The notes beneath the pieces are model-generated. The model worked only from the letters and a program-made list of their open reading frames with translations. It did not search any database and was not told where the DNA came from. Source: Clostridia bacterium (lineage in GTDB: Bacteria; Bacillota; Clostridia; Christensenellales; QALW01). From it: 27,024 bases of DNA. A program made the position numbers and the translations under genes. Below, in pieces: positions 1 through 7,143 of this stretch. Each line of letters starts with the position of its first letter. Position 1 is the first letter of the stretch. The stretch spans positions 1-27,024 of the forward strand of contig CAAGID010000034.1 of NCBI GenBank assembly GCA_900769815.1. The letters are read 5' to 3'.

Positions 1-78
1 ATTTCTGACTGGCAGGTCATACTTTCATTATACACAATCGGAGTTTTCTTTTCAATGCTCATCGGTAAACCTTCACTG
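1..78. other. window edge, no assignable gene
   Basis: No gene can be named here. One plus-strand frame is open from the window edge to a TGA at 77-79, directly before the hairpin at 79-104, so this could be the last 25 codons of a plus-strand gene that starts outside the window. A second plus-strand frame stays open to about 177 but runs through both hairpins, which makes it less likely to be coding. The fragment is too short to recognise a family. Confidence 0.25.
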
Positions 79-104
79 AACCACGCGACTATCGCGTGGT
101 TTTT
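79..104 (+). terminator. rho-independent terminator
   Basis: A perfect stem ACCACGCGA / TCGCGTGGT closes a 3-nt loop and is followed by TTTTTCTT on the plus strand. The polarity of the T-run points to a plus-strand gene ending upstream, at or before the window edge. Confidence 0.75.
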
Positions 105-118
105 CTTGATATCAATAA

Positions 119-150
119 ATAACACCCTGCAAAAATTTGCAGGGTGTTAT
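119..150 (-). terminator. terminator of the DUF4038 gene
   Basis: A 15-bp perfect inverted repeat (ATAACACCCTGCAAA and its complement, 2-nt loop) lies about 50 bp downstream of the minus-strand gene that stops at 203. It is followed on the minus strand by a T-rich stretch (ATTTATTG). It is nearly symmetric and may also work on the plus strand. Confidence 0.65.
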
Positions 151-202
151 ATTTATAAGAGTTTGTCAGTATGTTGAACTGTCTCAAAAGAATCAGTTTT
201 TA

Positions 203-2680
203 TTAGTCTTCTTTCTTTTTGTTCTTAGATGTAGAAATGAATAAGTATGTACCAACTACAGCAACTGCTGCTACAGTAACGATAGCAATAACTGTAACCC
301 ATACCCAAGTAGAATCTGCCTTTTCATTGTTAACAACGTCATCATTATTACCAGGGGTCGGTACAGGAGTGCTGATACCATTTGAATAAATAGCAAGATC
401 TGTAATTTCAGTTACATAATATGCATCATGGGTATGCATATTCCAATAAGCCTTGTAAGGCAGAGTATTGTTCTTAACCTCACTACGAGTAGTCTCAATT
501 GTTTCAGGATTGAGAAGAATTACCTTAACATATCTGTATATGCCCTTTAAAGGTTCGCTGGCTGAAGTGGGTCTATCATTAGAATTTTTATTACGTACTA
601 CAGTATTTGTAATGATCGTCCAATCCTTAAGGTCATTGGAGCCTTCAACACGGAAGCAGGGAAGTGTTGTGCCTTCTACCGTATTGATTACAAGACTTGA
701 AAGGTCATGATAATTGCCAAGGTCAAAAATAAAGGTCTGTGTAGGACGGTCAATAAAGGGCTTCCAAACAGTTGCGGGATCATTATCATAAAGATATGAT
801 GTATTATCCGTCATAGTCTGGCTGTCTTTTTTATTGCCGGTATAGCTGATACCGCCGATTGCAGTAACGCTTACAGGAGTAACCATTGAGCCTGTAGCCT
901 GAACTAAATCATAGTTGGGGTTAAGGTCAACAAAAGCTTCTTCCATAGGAATTACACCCAAATCAGCAGTTGTAATAAGGAATACCCAGTCGGATTTTGT
1001 AGGTCTTTCAGGAATTACATAAGAGCCGTTGGCTGATTTAATATCCTTTTCAATTAAAATGAACTTACCTGTTAAGGGGTTAAACCAATAGGACGTGTAG
1101 GTTGCATTTTTATCAAGACTCTTAATTGTGCCTGTTTTAGTATCTTTTGTATCATAGAAATATGCAACCATAGTTGATGCATCGCTTGTGGAAGAAAGAA
1201 CACCGTCGTCGTCTTTAACAAAATCAGCATAGCCTATATTGTAGAATACGGGTTTAAGATTCCACCACTCAGGGATAGTTTCAAAGAACTGCCTCATATA
1301 AGTCATTTCATATGAGCCGGGCTTATTAAGCCCCATATACCAGGGTTCATAGTTAAAGTTTCCGCCCTTGCCGTCAAACCAACCTGTGAAGGTGCTGGTT
1401 GAGAAGCAGTTTGCCCAGATACCGGTAACGCCGTAGGTAAAGCCTGCACTTCCGCAAAGAACTGCCGTCCATGCACTCATACGGTTTGCATCATAGCCTG
1501 TAAAGCCGCTGCAGTTAATATCCTCGTAGTTATTCTCTGATTCAATGAAGGGCTTGAAAATACCTCTGTTGCAAGCATTATAATAGCTTTTATAAATTTG
1601 CTTTGATTTTACATAACCGCCGTGACCGCCCTGCATTGTCCAGCTGTCGTGCCAAGGCTGCTTATCAAGTGTTACATAAAGCTCGCCCGTTGCCTGACCG
1701 GGATAAGTATGTGCTGAGTTGGGGTGCTTATAGCCATCAAGCTCCTCAATCTTTGCACTCATTTCCATATAAGCTTCAAATACGGTTTTACCGTATTCTC
1801 TTGAGCCCATCTTATCATTAATTTCCTGACCAGAAATCCATACGATTGAATAGCAGGCATAACGTGCTACAATGTAACGAGCAAAGCGAAGATATGTATC
1901 AGAATCCCAACCTATTAACGTCATTGTTGCGTTATGGCAACCAAGACCTAAAGCAATAACAAAACCTTCATCATTAAGATATTCAAACATCTTATCTACT
2001 TTTTCATTGAAGATTTCTTCGTTAGGTCTTTCAAACTTACCTGAATCTTTCCAAACGGACTTTTCACCGTTACCTGAACCGGGAATAAAATAAGTCTGAT
2101 AAACGTTGAAGCCTTTTTCCTTCCGGTTATCAACGGTATGCTTGAACTGATTTCCACAGTCACAGCCGGGGTAGTTACAAACTTCAGTTGAAACATGTGA
2201 AAATGCCTGCCAGTTTGTATCGCCAAGCCAGAAGAAAGGTGTGCCGTCATCATACATATAGTAACGGGTATTATCCTGAACCTTTATAAAGCCACGCTTA
2301 TGAAGCTCTTCTTCAGAAGTTGAAGCAACAGCTTCAATGGTACCCTCACCGTTAAGACCTGTATTTGCAGTATCCTTACAAGTTACCTTATAAGACCACT
2401 GCCCTACCTTTGTAGGCGAAAATCTTACTGCCCAGGTATCGCCTTCCTTCCAGAAGCCGGGTAAAGTTATTGTTGTACCATCAGTATGAGTAAATACTGC
2501 GTCGATTTCAGTTGAAATATAAGGTTTTGAATATTCAACTGAGCTTGTGAAGGTAATTTCAACGGGTTTCCATACCTCCGTTTTATAATCTGCCTCTGCT
2601 AATACAGGAAGCCCGCAGAGAGTAGTAAATATGCCGCATACTAAGGTAAGTACGAGCAATACTGAGAGAATTCTTTTCAT
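203..2680 (-). CDS. membrane-anchored DUF5060/DUF4038 glycoside-hydrolase-like protein
   Basis: An 825-residue surface protein likely acting on complex glycans. Order of parts: signal peptide (about 1-28), DUF5060 beta-sandwich (about 33-118, ending in a GQWSYKVTC stretch), DUF4038 TIM-barrel domain (about 128-480), a small beta domain (to about 575), an F5/8 type C discoidin-like carbohydrate-binding domain (about 600-768, with YDNDPATVWKP and FIFDLG), a Pro/Asn linker, and one membrane segment (791-815) followed by a short Lys-rich tail. The DUF4038 family includes GH140 apiosidases, but that does not fix the substrate here. Glu286 (WISGQE) and Glu382 (FIESE) align with Glu785 and Glu886 of the paralogue at 10413-13676 and are the best catalytic candidates. 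There is no LPXTG motif, so anchoring is by the membrane segment. The start at 2680 was chosen over an upstream ATG at 2746 because it has an AGGAGG site and begins the signal peptide. Confidence 0.88.
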   Translation of the reverse strand: MKRILSVLLVLTLVCGIFTTLCGLPVLAEADYKTEVWKPVEITFTSSVEYSKPYISTEIDAVFTHTDGTTITLPGFWKEGDTWAVRFSPTKVGQWSYKVTCKDTANTGLNGEGTIEAVASTSEEELHKRGFIKVQDNTRYYMYDDGTPFFWLGDTNWQAFSHVSTEVCNYPGCDCGNQFKHTVDNRKEKGFNVYQTYFIPGSGNGEKSVWKDSGKFERPNEEIFNEKVDKMFEYLNDEGFVIALGLGCHNATMTLIGWDSDTYLRFARYIVARYACYSIVWISGQEINDKMGSREYGKTVFEAYMEMSAKIEELDGYKHPNSAHTYPGQATGELYVTLDKQPWHDSWTMQGGHGGYVKSKQIYKSYYNACNRGIFKPFIESENNYEDINCSGFTGYDANRMSAWTAVLCGSAGFTYGVTGIWANCFSTSTFTGWFDGKGGNFNYEPWYMGLNKPGSYEMTYMRQFFETIPEWWNLKPVFYNIGYADFVKDDDGVLSSTSDASTMVAYFYDTKDTKTGTIKSLDKNATYTSYWFNPLTGKFILIEKDIKSANGSYVIPERPTKSDWVFLITTADLGVIPMEEAFVDLNPNYDLVQATGSMVTPVSVTAIGGISYTGNKKDSQTMTDNTSYLYDNDPATVWKPFIDRPTQTFIFDLGNYHDLSSLVINTVEGTTLPCFRVEGSNDLKDWTIITNTVVRNKNSNDRPTSASEPLKGIYRYVKVILLNPETIETTRSEVKNNTLPYKAYWNMHTHDAYYVTEITDLAIYSNGISTPVPTPGNNDDVVNNEKADSTWVWVTVIAIVTVAAVAVVGTYLFISTSKNKKKED

Positions 2681-2711
2681 AAATCTCCTCCTAAAAATAT
2701 TATTCAAACAT

Positions 2712-2739
2712 ATTATATCATAAAACCGATATTTTGCAA
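2712..2739 (-). promoter_or_regulatory. sigma-A promoter of the DUF4038 gene
   Basis: On the minus strand, TTGCAA (2734-2739), a 16-bp spacer and TATAAT (2712-2717). It lies between the short-chain dehydrogenase stop and the DUF4038 start, so this gene is probably transcribed on its own. The leader would be about 25-30 nt. Confidence 0.65.
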
Positions 2740-2768
2740 TACCCAATTTTGTGCATTTTTCGATTTTT

Positions 2769-3509
2769 TTATTTCATTCGTTTCTCTTGTATCTTGCAGG
2801 AAAATTCCGTAAGAAGGCTTTCAGGCATAAGTTTTGACATTACAAAGGCAGCCCTTATTTTAAATGACGGAATTATTATCGATTTGCCTTTAAGCATTCC
2901 GTTTATTGCGTATTTTATTGCCTTTTCCTTGGATACGGGCTTTGAGGACGAACTTGTACCTGCAACGGTATTAAATTCAGTTTCAATGCTTCCGGGACAA
3001 AACGCCGAAACGGTAACTCCCGTTCCCTTGGCTTCGCGGTTTGCCGCCTGAGAAATACGAAGCACGAAGGACTTGGTTGCATAATATAACGCAAAATAGG
3101 GTCCTGCCATAAAGGCTGCGGCAGATGCAGTATTTAAAATTCTGCCCTTCCCCTTCTTTAAAAACTCAGTAAGATATAATTTTTGTAATATGTACTGTGC
3201 ATTAACGTTAATATCTAACATTTGCATATCTGTGCATATATCACTATCTGCCATTGCACCGAATTTTCCAAAGCCTGCATTGTTAATTAAGAGGTCGGCA
3301 TCGGGAAATTTTTTAAAAAGCTCAAAACAGTTTTCGCGAACTGATAAATCCAGCGGTACAACGGTAGAATTATTATTAAGCTTTTCCTTAACTTTTAAGA
3401 GTTTATCTTCACGCCTTGCAACAAGAACGGTATCGTATCCCATTTTATCAAGCTGATATGCAAATTCTTCGCCTAAGCCACTGCTGGCACCTGTAATAAT
3501 CGCTAACAT
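2769..3509 (-). CDS. short-chain dehydrogenase/reductase (SDR)
   Basis: A 246-residue classical SDR: NAD(P)-dependent oxidoreductase of unknown substrate, cytoplasmic. Visible motifs are the cofactor-binding TGASSGLG (6-13), NNAG (76-79), catalytic Ser129 (NTASA), and the YxxxK pair Tyr142/Lys146. Length is typical of the family. Basic residues after the second strand (ARREDK, 31-36) suggest NADP(H) rather than NAD(H). An AAGGAG site precedes the ATG. It lies 58 bp after maf on the same strand with no clear terminator between, so it may be the last gene of that operon. The specific reaction cannot be told from sequence. Confidence 0.88.
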   Translation of the reverse strand: MLAIITGASSGLGEEFAYQLDKMGYDTVLVARREDKLLKVKEKLNNNSTVVPLDLSVRENCFELFKKFPDADLLINNAGFGKFGAMADSDICTDMQMLDINVNAQYILQKLYLTEFLKKGKGRILNTASAAAFMAGPYFALYYATKSFVLRISQAANREAKGTGVTVSAFCPGSIETEFNTVAGTSSSSKPVSKEKAIKYAINGMLKGKSIIIPSFKIRAAFVMSKLMPESLLTEFSCKIQEKRMK

Positions 3510-3567
3510 AATTTCTCCTTTTGTATCGCAGTTGCGAAATTTTATATTTGTCTAAGAGCACAAAAAA

Positions 3568-4116
3568 TTAAAATTCTTTAAGTACCTTATAGAGTCTATT
3601 GCACGGCAATCCCATAATACTATAAAAATCTCCATCGATTTTTTCAATAAAGCGGGCAGAAAGACCTTGTACGGCATATGCGCCTGCCTTATCATAACAT
3701 TCAGGCAAGGAAACGTACCAAGATATTTCTTCGTCGGTCAAATTCATAAATGTAACTGAAGCTTTTTCGCAAAAAGAAATAATTTTTTCTTTTTTCATAA
3801 CGGCAACGCCCGTATAAACGAAATGGGTTTTGCCTGAAAGCATTTTCATCATTCTTTTTGCGTCTTCTTTATCTTTAGGCTTACCTAAAAACTCATTATC
3901 ACAATAAACAGCCGTATCTGAACCGATAACGGTGGCATCAGGATATTTTTCGAATACCTCTTGTGCCTTTGAAACAGCCACAAGTTCAACTGCTTTTTCA
4001 GGTATAAGCGTTTTATCAATTTCAATTTCATTTTGTGCAGGCACAATTGAAAATTCAAGCCCTAAAAGTTCACATATTTCTTTACGTCTTGGCGAGGCTG
4101 AAGCAAGAATAATCAT
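3568..4116 (-). CDS. maf: Maf-family nucleotide pyrophosphatase
   Basis: A 182-residue Maf protein, predicted to hydrolyse non-canonical or excess nucleoside triphosphates (dTTP/UTP class) to monophosphate and pyrophosphate, a house-cleaning role in the cytoplasm. The N-terminal SASPRR signature (6-11) and the GSDTAVY segment with the family's catalytic Asp are present, as is the later GKPKDKEDA stretch. Its start overlaps the end of the ROK kinase gene by 4 bp (ATGA), which implies translational coupling. AGGTGA serves as the ribosome binding site. It is the full length of the family. Confidence 0.92.
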   Translation of the reverse strand: MIILASASPRRKEICELLGLEFSIVPAQNEIEIDKTLIPEKAVELVAVSKAQEVFEKYPDATVIGSDTAVYCDNEFLGKPKDKEDAKRMMKMLSGKTHFVYTGVAVMKKEKIISFCEKASVTFMNLTDEEISWYVSLPECYDKAGAYAVQGLSARFIEKIDGDFYSIMGLPCNRLYKVLKEF

Positions 4117-5045
4117 AATTCACCTAAAAGTGCGGCACCGATAATACCTGCATCATTGCCCATCTGAGCCTTCAAAATTTTTGTATTCATCAAATCACTT
4201 AAAAGAACGTATTTACCCGCTTCCTCATTGACTTTATCAATAAGAAAATCGCCTGCATTTGCAACACCGCCCCCTAAAGCGATAACGTCGGGGTCAAGGA
4301 AGTTAATAAGACTTCCGCAAACTTTGGCAAGGTTTGAAGCGTACTCATTAAAAAGTCTAACACCAAATTTATCATTATTTTTTGCGGCATCGATAATAAG
4401 GCGTGCATTGATTTTTTCAGCCTTAGAAATTACCGAATCGGGGAACTTATCCAAATCCCTTTGTGCCATTTTAATTAAAGCAGCTGCCGAGCAGTATGCT
4501 TCGACACAGCCTTTTTTTCCGCAACCGCATTGGTTTCCGCCTTCAATAAAGGTCGTATGGCCGATTTCAGCGCCTATATTATGACTGCCGGTAAAAAGCT
4601 TACCATTTAAAACTATTCCTCCGCCTACACCTGTACCTAAAGTAAGCATCAGAAAGTTTTTTGTATTCTTACCGCATCCGCAGATATACTCTGCCCAAGC
4701 GGCAACATTTGCATCATTGCCTAAAAAAACGGGTTTATCAATATACTGCTGAAACCTTTGCCGAATAGGATAATTTTTAACTCGGATATTACTGTTATCA
4801 TTTACCGTACCTAATTCATTATCAACAACGCCCGGCATACCGATACCAATATGTTTTATATCATTAAGATTAAGCCCTGCTTCTTTTATAATTTCGTCAA
4901 CGAGCTCTGCCATATCCTTAAGAATTTCATCAAAGCCTCTTTCAACGAGAGTTGGTATTGACTTATATAAAAGAATTTCTCTGTTTTCATTTACAAGACC
5001 TACTTTAATATTTGTTCCACCTAAATCAATTCCTACATAATACAC
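4113..5045 (-). CDS. ROK-family sugar kinase (glucokinase-like)
   Basis: A 310-residue ROK kinase, probably phosphorylating glucose or a related hexose with ATP in the cytoplasm. It has the N-terminal phosphate-binding DLGGTNIK (7-14), GND with candidate catalytic Asp111, the GTGVGGG turn (137-143), the EIGH motif with His163, and the zinc motif CGCGKKGC (Cys173, Cys175, Cys180). No helix-turn-helix domain precedes the kinase, so it is an enzyme rather than a ROK repressor. The start is a GTG at 5043-5045, two bases after the hprK stop and behind GGAGGA; no ATG fits before the DLGGT motif. Glucokinase is the likeliest role, but a kinase for N-acetyl-hexosamine, fructose or mannose is possible. 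Confidence 0.88.
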   Translation of the reverse strand: MYYVGIDLGGTNIKVGLVNENREILLYKSIPTLVERGFDEILKDMAELVDEIIKEAGLNLNDIKHIGIGMPGVVDNELGTVNDNSNIRVKNYPIRQRFQQYIDKPVFLGNDANVAAWAEYICGCGKNTKNFLMLTLGTGVGGGIVLNGKLFTGSHNIGAEIGHTTFIEGGNQCGCGKKGCVEAYCSAAALIKMAQRDLDKFPDSVISKAEKINARLIIDAAKNNDKFGVRLFNEYASNLAKVCGSLINFLDPDVIALGGGVANAGDFLIDKVNEEAGKYVLLSDLMNTKILKAQMGNDAGIIGAALLGEL

Positions 5046-5047
5046 CT

Positions 5048-5965
5048 TTATTCCTCCATCATTTTTAACTGTCTTTGTCTTATTTCCTCAAGGGCGTCGT
5101 ATCCTGACTGCTTAAGACGTGTGTTTCTTGCGGCAGATTCCATAATTATTGCAAGATTTCTGCCGGGCTGTACGGGAATAGTTAAAAGCGGAACTGATAC
5201 GCCTAAAATATGCTGCCTGTCCTCATCCATACCGAGACGGTCATAATCCTTGTCCTTATCACGGAATTCAAGATGCACGACAAGGTCAATGCTCTTTGAA
5301 TTTATAACTGCACTTATACCGTACATTCTTTCAACGTTGATTATACCTACACCGCGGATTTCCATCATATGCCTGATATTTTCAGGTGCTTCGCCTACAA
5401 GACGGTTATCTGAAATTTTCTTTATAATTACCGCATCGTCGGCAACCAGGCGGTGTCCCCTTTTAACAAGTTCAAGGGCAGCTTCGCTTTTACCGATGCC
5501 CGAATCGCCGGTAATTAAAATGCCTAAGCCGTAAATATCAAGTAAAACGGCGTGCATAGTAGTCATAGGTGCAAGCTTATGGTTTAAATATCCCGAGAGC
5601 TCTGCAACAAGCTTTGTGGCAGGCAACTTCTGTGAACGAAAAACAACCGTATCGCTTTTTTGGGCACATTCCTTTATTTCAGGAATCTCCCCTGCGTTAT
5701 TGCTTATTACAAGAAACGGAAATTTCTTTTTAAAAAGAGTTTCTATTGCCTTTATACGCTGAGGCTTATCCATACTCATAAGATAAGCTTCTTCAGCGGT
5801 GCCTATTATCTGAATACGCGATTGGTCAAAACGGTTATGAAAGCCCGAAAGATATAAGCCGGGTCTGTTAATATCGGCGCAGGGCACTTCTACAGTCTTT
5901 TTATTTCCGTCGGAAATTATATCGAATTTTAAATCCTTTGCAATTTTTTTAATGGAAAGTTCCAT
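5048..5965 (-). CDS. hprK: HPr(Ser) kinase/phosphorylase
   Basis: A 305-residue HPrK/P, which phosphorylates and dephosphorylates Ser46 of HPr and so drives carbon catabolite control with CcpA in Firmicutes. Residues 1-128 form the family N-terminal domain. The catalytic domain shows the conserved His138 (MHAV), Walker A GDSGIGKS (153-160), Asp176/Asp177 (VADDAV), and the HPrK signature MEIRGVGIINVERMYG (201-216). It sits 2 bp from the HAD gene and 2 bp from the ROK kinase gene, so the three are co-transcribed. Neither ptsH nor ptsI lies in the window. Confidence 0.97.
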   Translation of the reverse strand: MELSIKKIAKDLKFDIISDGNKKTVEVPCADINRPGLYLSGFHNRFDQSRIQIIGTAEEAYLMSMDKPQRIKAIETLFKKKFPFLVISNNAGEIPEIKECAQKSDTVVFRSQKLPATKLVAELSGYLNHKLAPMTTMHAVLLDIYGLGILITGDSGIGKSEAALELVKRGHRLVADDAVIIKKISDNRLVGEAPENIRHMMEIRGVGIINVERMYGISAVINSKSIDLVVHLEFRDKDKDYDRLGMDEDRQHILGVSVPLLTIPVQPGRNLAIIMESAARNTRLKQSGYDALEEIRQRQLKMMEE

Positions 5966-5967
5966 AA

Positions 5968-6771
5968 TTATTCCCCTAATATAAGTTTTTTTACGGTCCT
6001 TGCAACACCGTCGTTATCATTGCTTTCACAAATTAAATTTGAAGCATCCTTTGCTTCCTGCCAGCCGTTAGCTACACAAACGGAAAATCCTGTGTTTTTA
6101 AGCATTGAAACGTCGTTACCGCTATCGCCGAAAACGATAAGTTCGTCTTTTTTATATCCTAAAGTTTCAATAAACTTATTGAGCGTAATATCCTTTTGTG
6201 CCTCAATATGGGAAAACTCAAGGTAATGCTTAAAGGATGCGCAAATATTTATTTTTCCGCCCAGCAGTTCCGTCATTACCTTAAAATGTTTAGGCATATC
6301 CTCTTCTTCGCCGATAAATATCAGCTTCGAAAGCTTTTTGCCCTTCAAAAATTCTAATACGTCACCTTCAATTAACAGAGCCTGGGAGGTTGTATCCTTA
6401 TAATACCGTTCCGAATATTTATCAAGACTGTTGGTATACAGCACATTGTTAATGTAAATATTCATATGTACGTTATTTTTTAAGCCGTACTCAGCAATTC
6501 TTAATACGTGTTCTTCCTCCATAGGTCTTTCATATACGCGTTTTTTCGTAAAATTATCGTAAATTTCAGCACCCATTGACGTAATTGAATATCTTGAGAA
6601 AGTAAGTTTGGGCAATAAATAGGACATAGAATCATACATTCTGCCCGTACAGACGATAAATTCTGTTCCTTTATCATAGGCTTCCTTGAGCGTTTTTATG
6701 GTGTAATCACTTATATCCTTATCTGAATTAAGAAGCGTACCGTCAAGGTCGGACGCAATAACTTTGAACAT
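5968..6771 (-). CDS. Cof-type HAD-IIB phosphatase
   Basis: A 267-residue haloacid-dehalogenase superfamily phosphatase of the Cof/IIB class, which usually acts on sugar phosphates or related small phosphorylated metabolites. The nucleophile motif I is DLDGTLLNSD (8-17), a Thr-containing motif II follows in CTGRMYD, and motif IV is GDSGNDVSML near residue 216. The middle alpha/beta cap typical of type IIB lies between. The substrate cannot be deduced; its place between ylmC and hprK, with a ROK kinase close by, makes a sugar phosphate reasonable. The ribosome binding site is AGGAG. Confidence 0.9.
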   Translation of the reverse strand: MFKVIASDLDGTLLNSDKDISDYTIKTLKEAYDKGTEFIVCTGRMYDSMSYLLPKLTFSRYSITSMGAEIYDNFTKKRVYERPMEEEHVLRIAEYGLKNNVHMNIYINNVLYTNSLDKYSERYYKDTTSQALLIEGDVLEFLKGKKLSKLIFIGEEEDMPKHFKVMTELLGGKINICASFKHYLEFSHIEAQKDITLNKFIETLGYKKDELIVFGDSGNDVSMLKNTGFSVCVANGWQEAKDASNLICESNDNDGVARTVKKLILGE

Positions 6772-6781
6772 TAGGGTTCTC

Positions 6782-7027
6782 CTATCTTAAGCAAATCTCT
6801 CCTGCATCAACTAAAATAACGTCGTCGCCCCATTTACGAATTTTATTGCAGGGGATGACGATATTTTTCGGTTTTTGGAATATCTGTGTAATGGAAAAGC
6901 ATCCCGGCACGATAATTGCCTCAATCCGCGAACAGGCTACGTCAATTATTATATCACAAATGCACCCCATCCGTCTACCATCAGTTATGTTAATTACTTC
7001 TTTTCTTCTTAAATCTGAAAAATTCAT
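6782..7027 (-). CDS. YlmC/YmxH-family PRC-barrel protein
   Basis: An 81-residue protein of the YlmC/YmxH family: a single PRC-barrel-like beta domain associated with spore-forming Firmicutes. Typical features are the N-terminal SDLRRKEVINITDGRRMG segment and the later VIPCNKIRKWGDDVILV segment. Its molecular role is not established. It is probably the first gene of the cluster, 10 bp before the HAD phosphatase, and is divergent from the hexosaminidase. AAGGAG precedes the ATG. Confidence 0.85.
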   Translation of the reverse strand: MNFSDLRRKEVINITDGRRMGCICDIIIDVACSRIEAIIVPGCFSITQIFQKPKNIVIPCNKIRKWGDDVILVDAGEICLR

Positions 7028-7046
7028 ATCAAAAACTCCTTTTTAA

Positions 7047-7058
7047 TATCATATGATA
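7047..7058. promoter_or_regulatory. palindrome in the ylmC upstream region
   Basis: A perfect 12-bp palindrome TATCATATGATA lies 20 bp upstream of the ylmC start. It overlaps the only -10-like hexamers for that gene (TATCAT or TATGAT on the minus strand). It could be an operator, or simply AT-rich promoter sequence. Confidence 0.3.
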
Positions 7059-7096
7059 ATTTAAACTTTTTTGATACAAAAATTGGTACATTTTTC

Positions 7097-7125
7097 TTGC
7101 ATTTCAATTTAAACTATTGTATAAT
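7097..7125 (+). promoter_or_regulatory. sigma-A promoter of the GH20 gene
   Basis: TTGCAT (7097-7102), a 17-bp spacer and TATAAT (7120-7125). Only five bases separate the -10 box from the GGAGGTGA ribosome binding site, so the transcript should start at or just before that site. Confidence 0.8.
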
Positions 7126-7143
7126 ACACAGGAGGTGATTTTA

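Noticed and set aside
1..177. A plus-strand frame open from the window edge through both hairpins, with a hydrophobic product.
   Set aside because: It would have to translate through two terminator hairpins; the other frame that stops at 77-79, just before the first hairpin, fits better.
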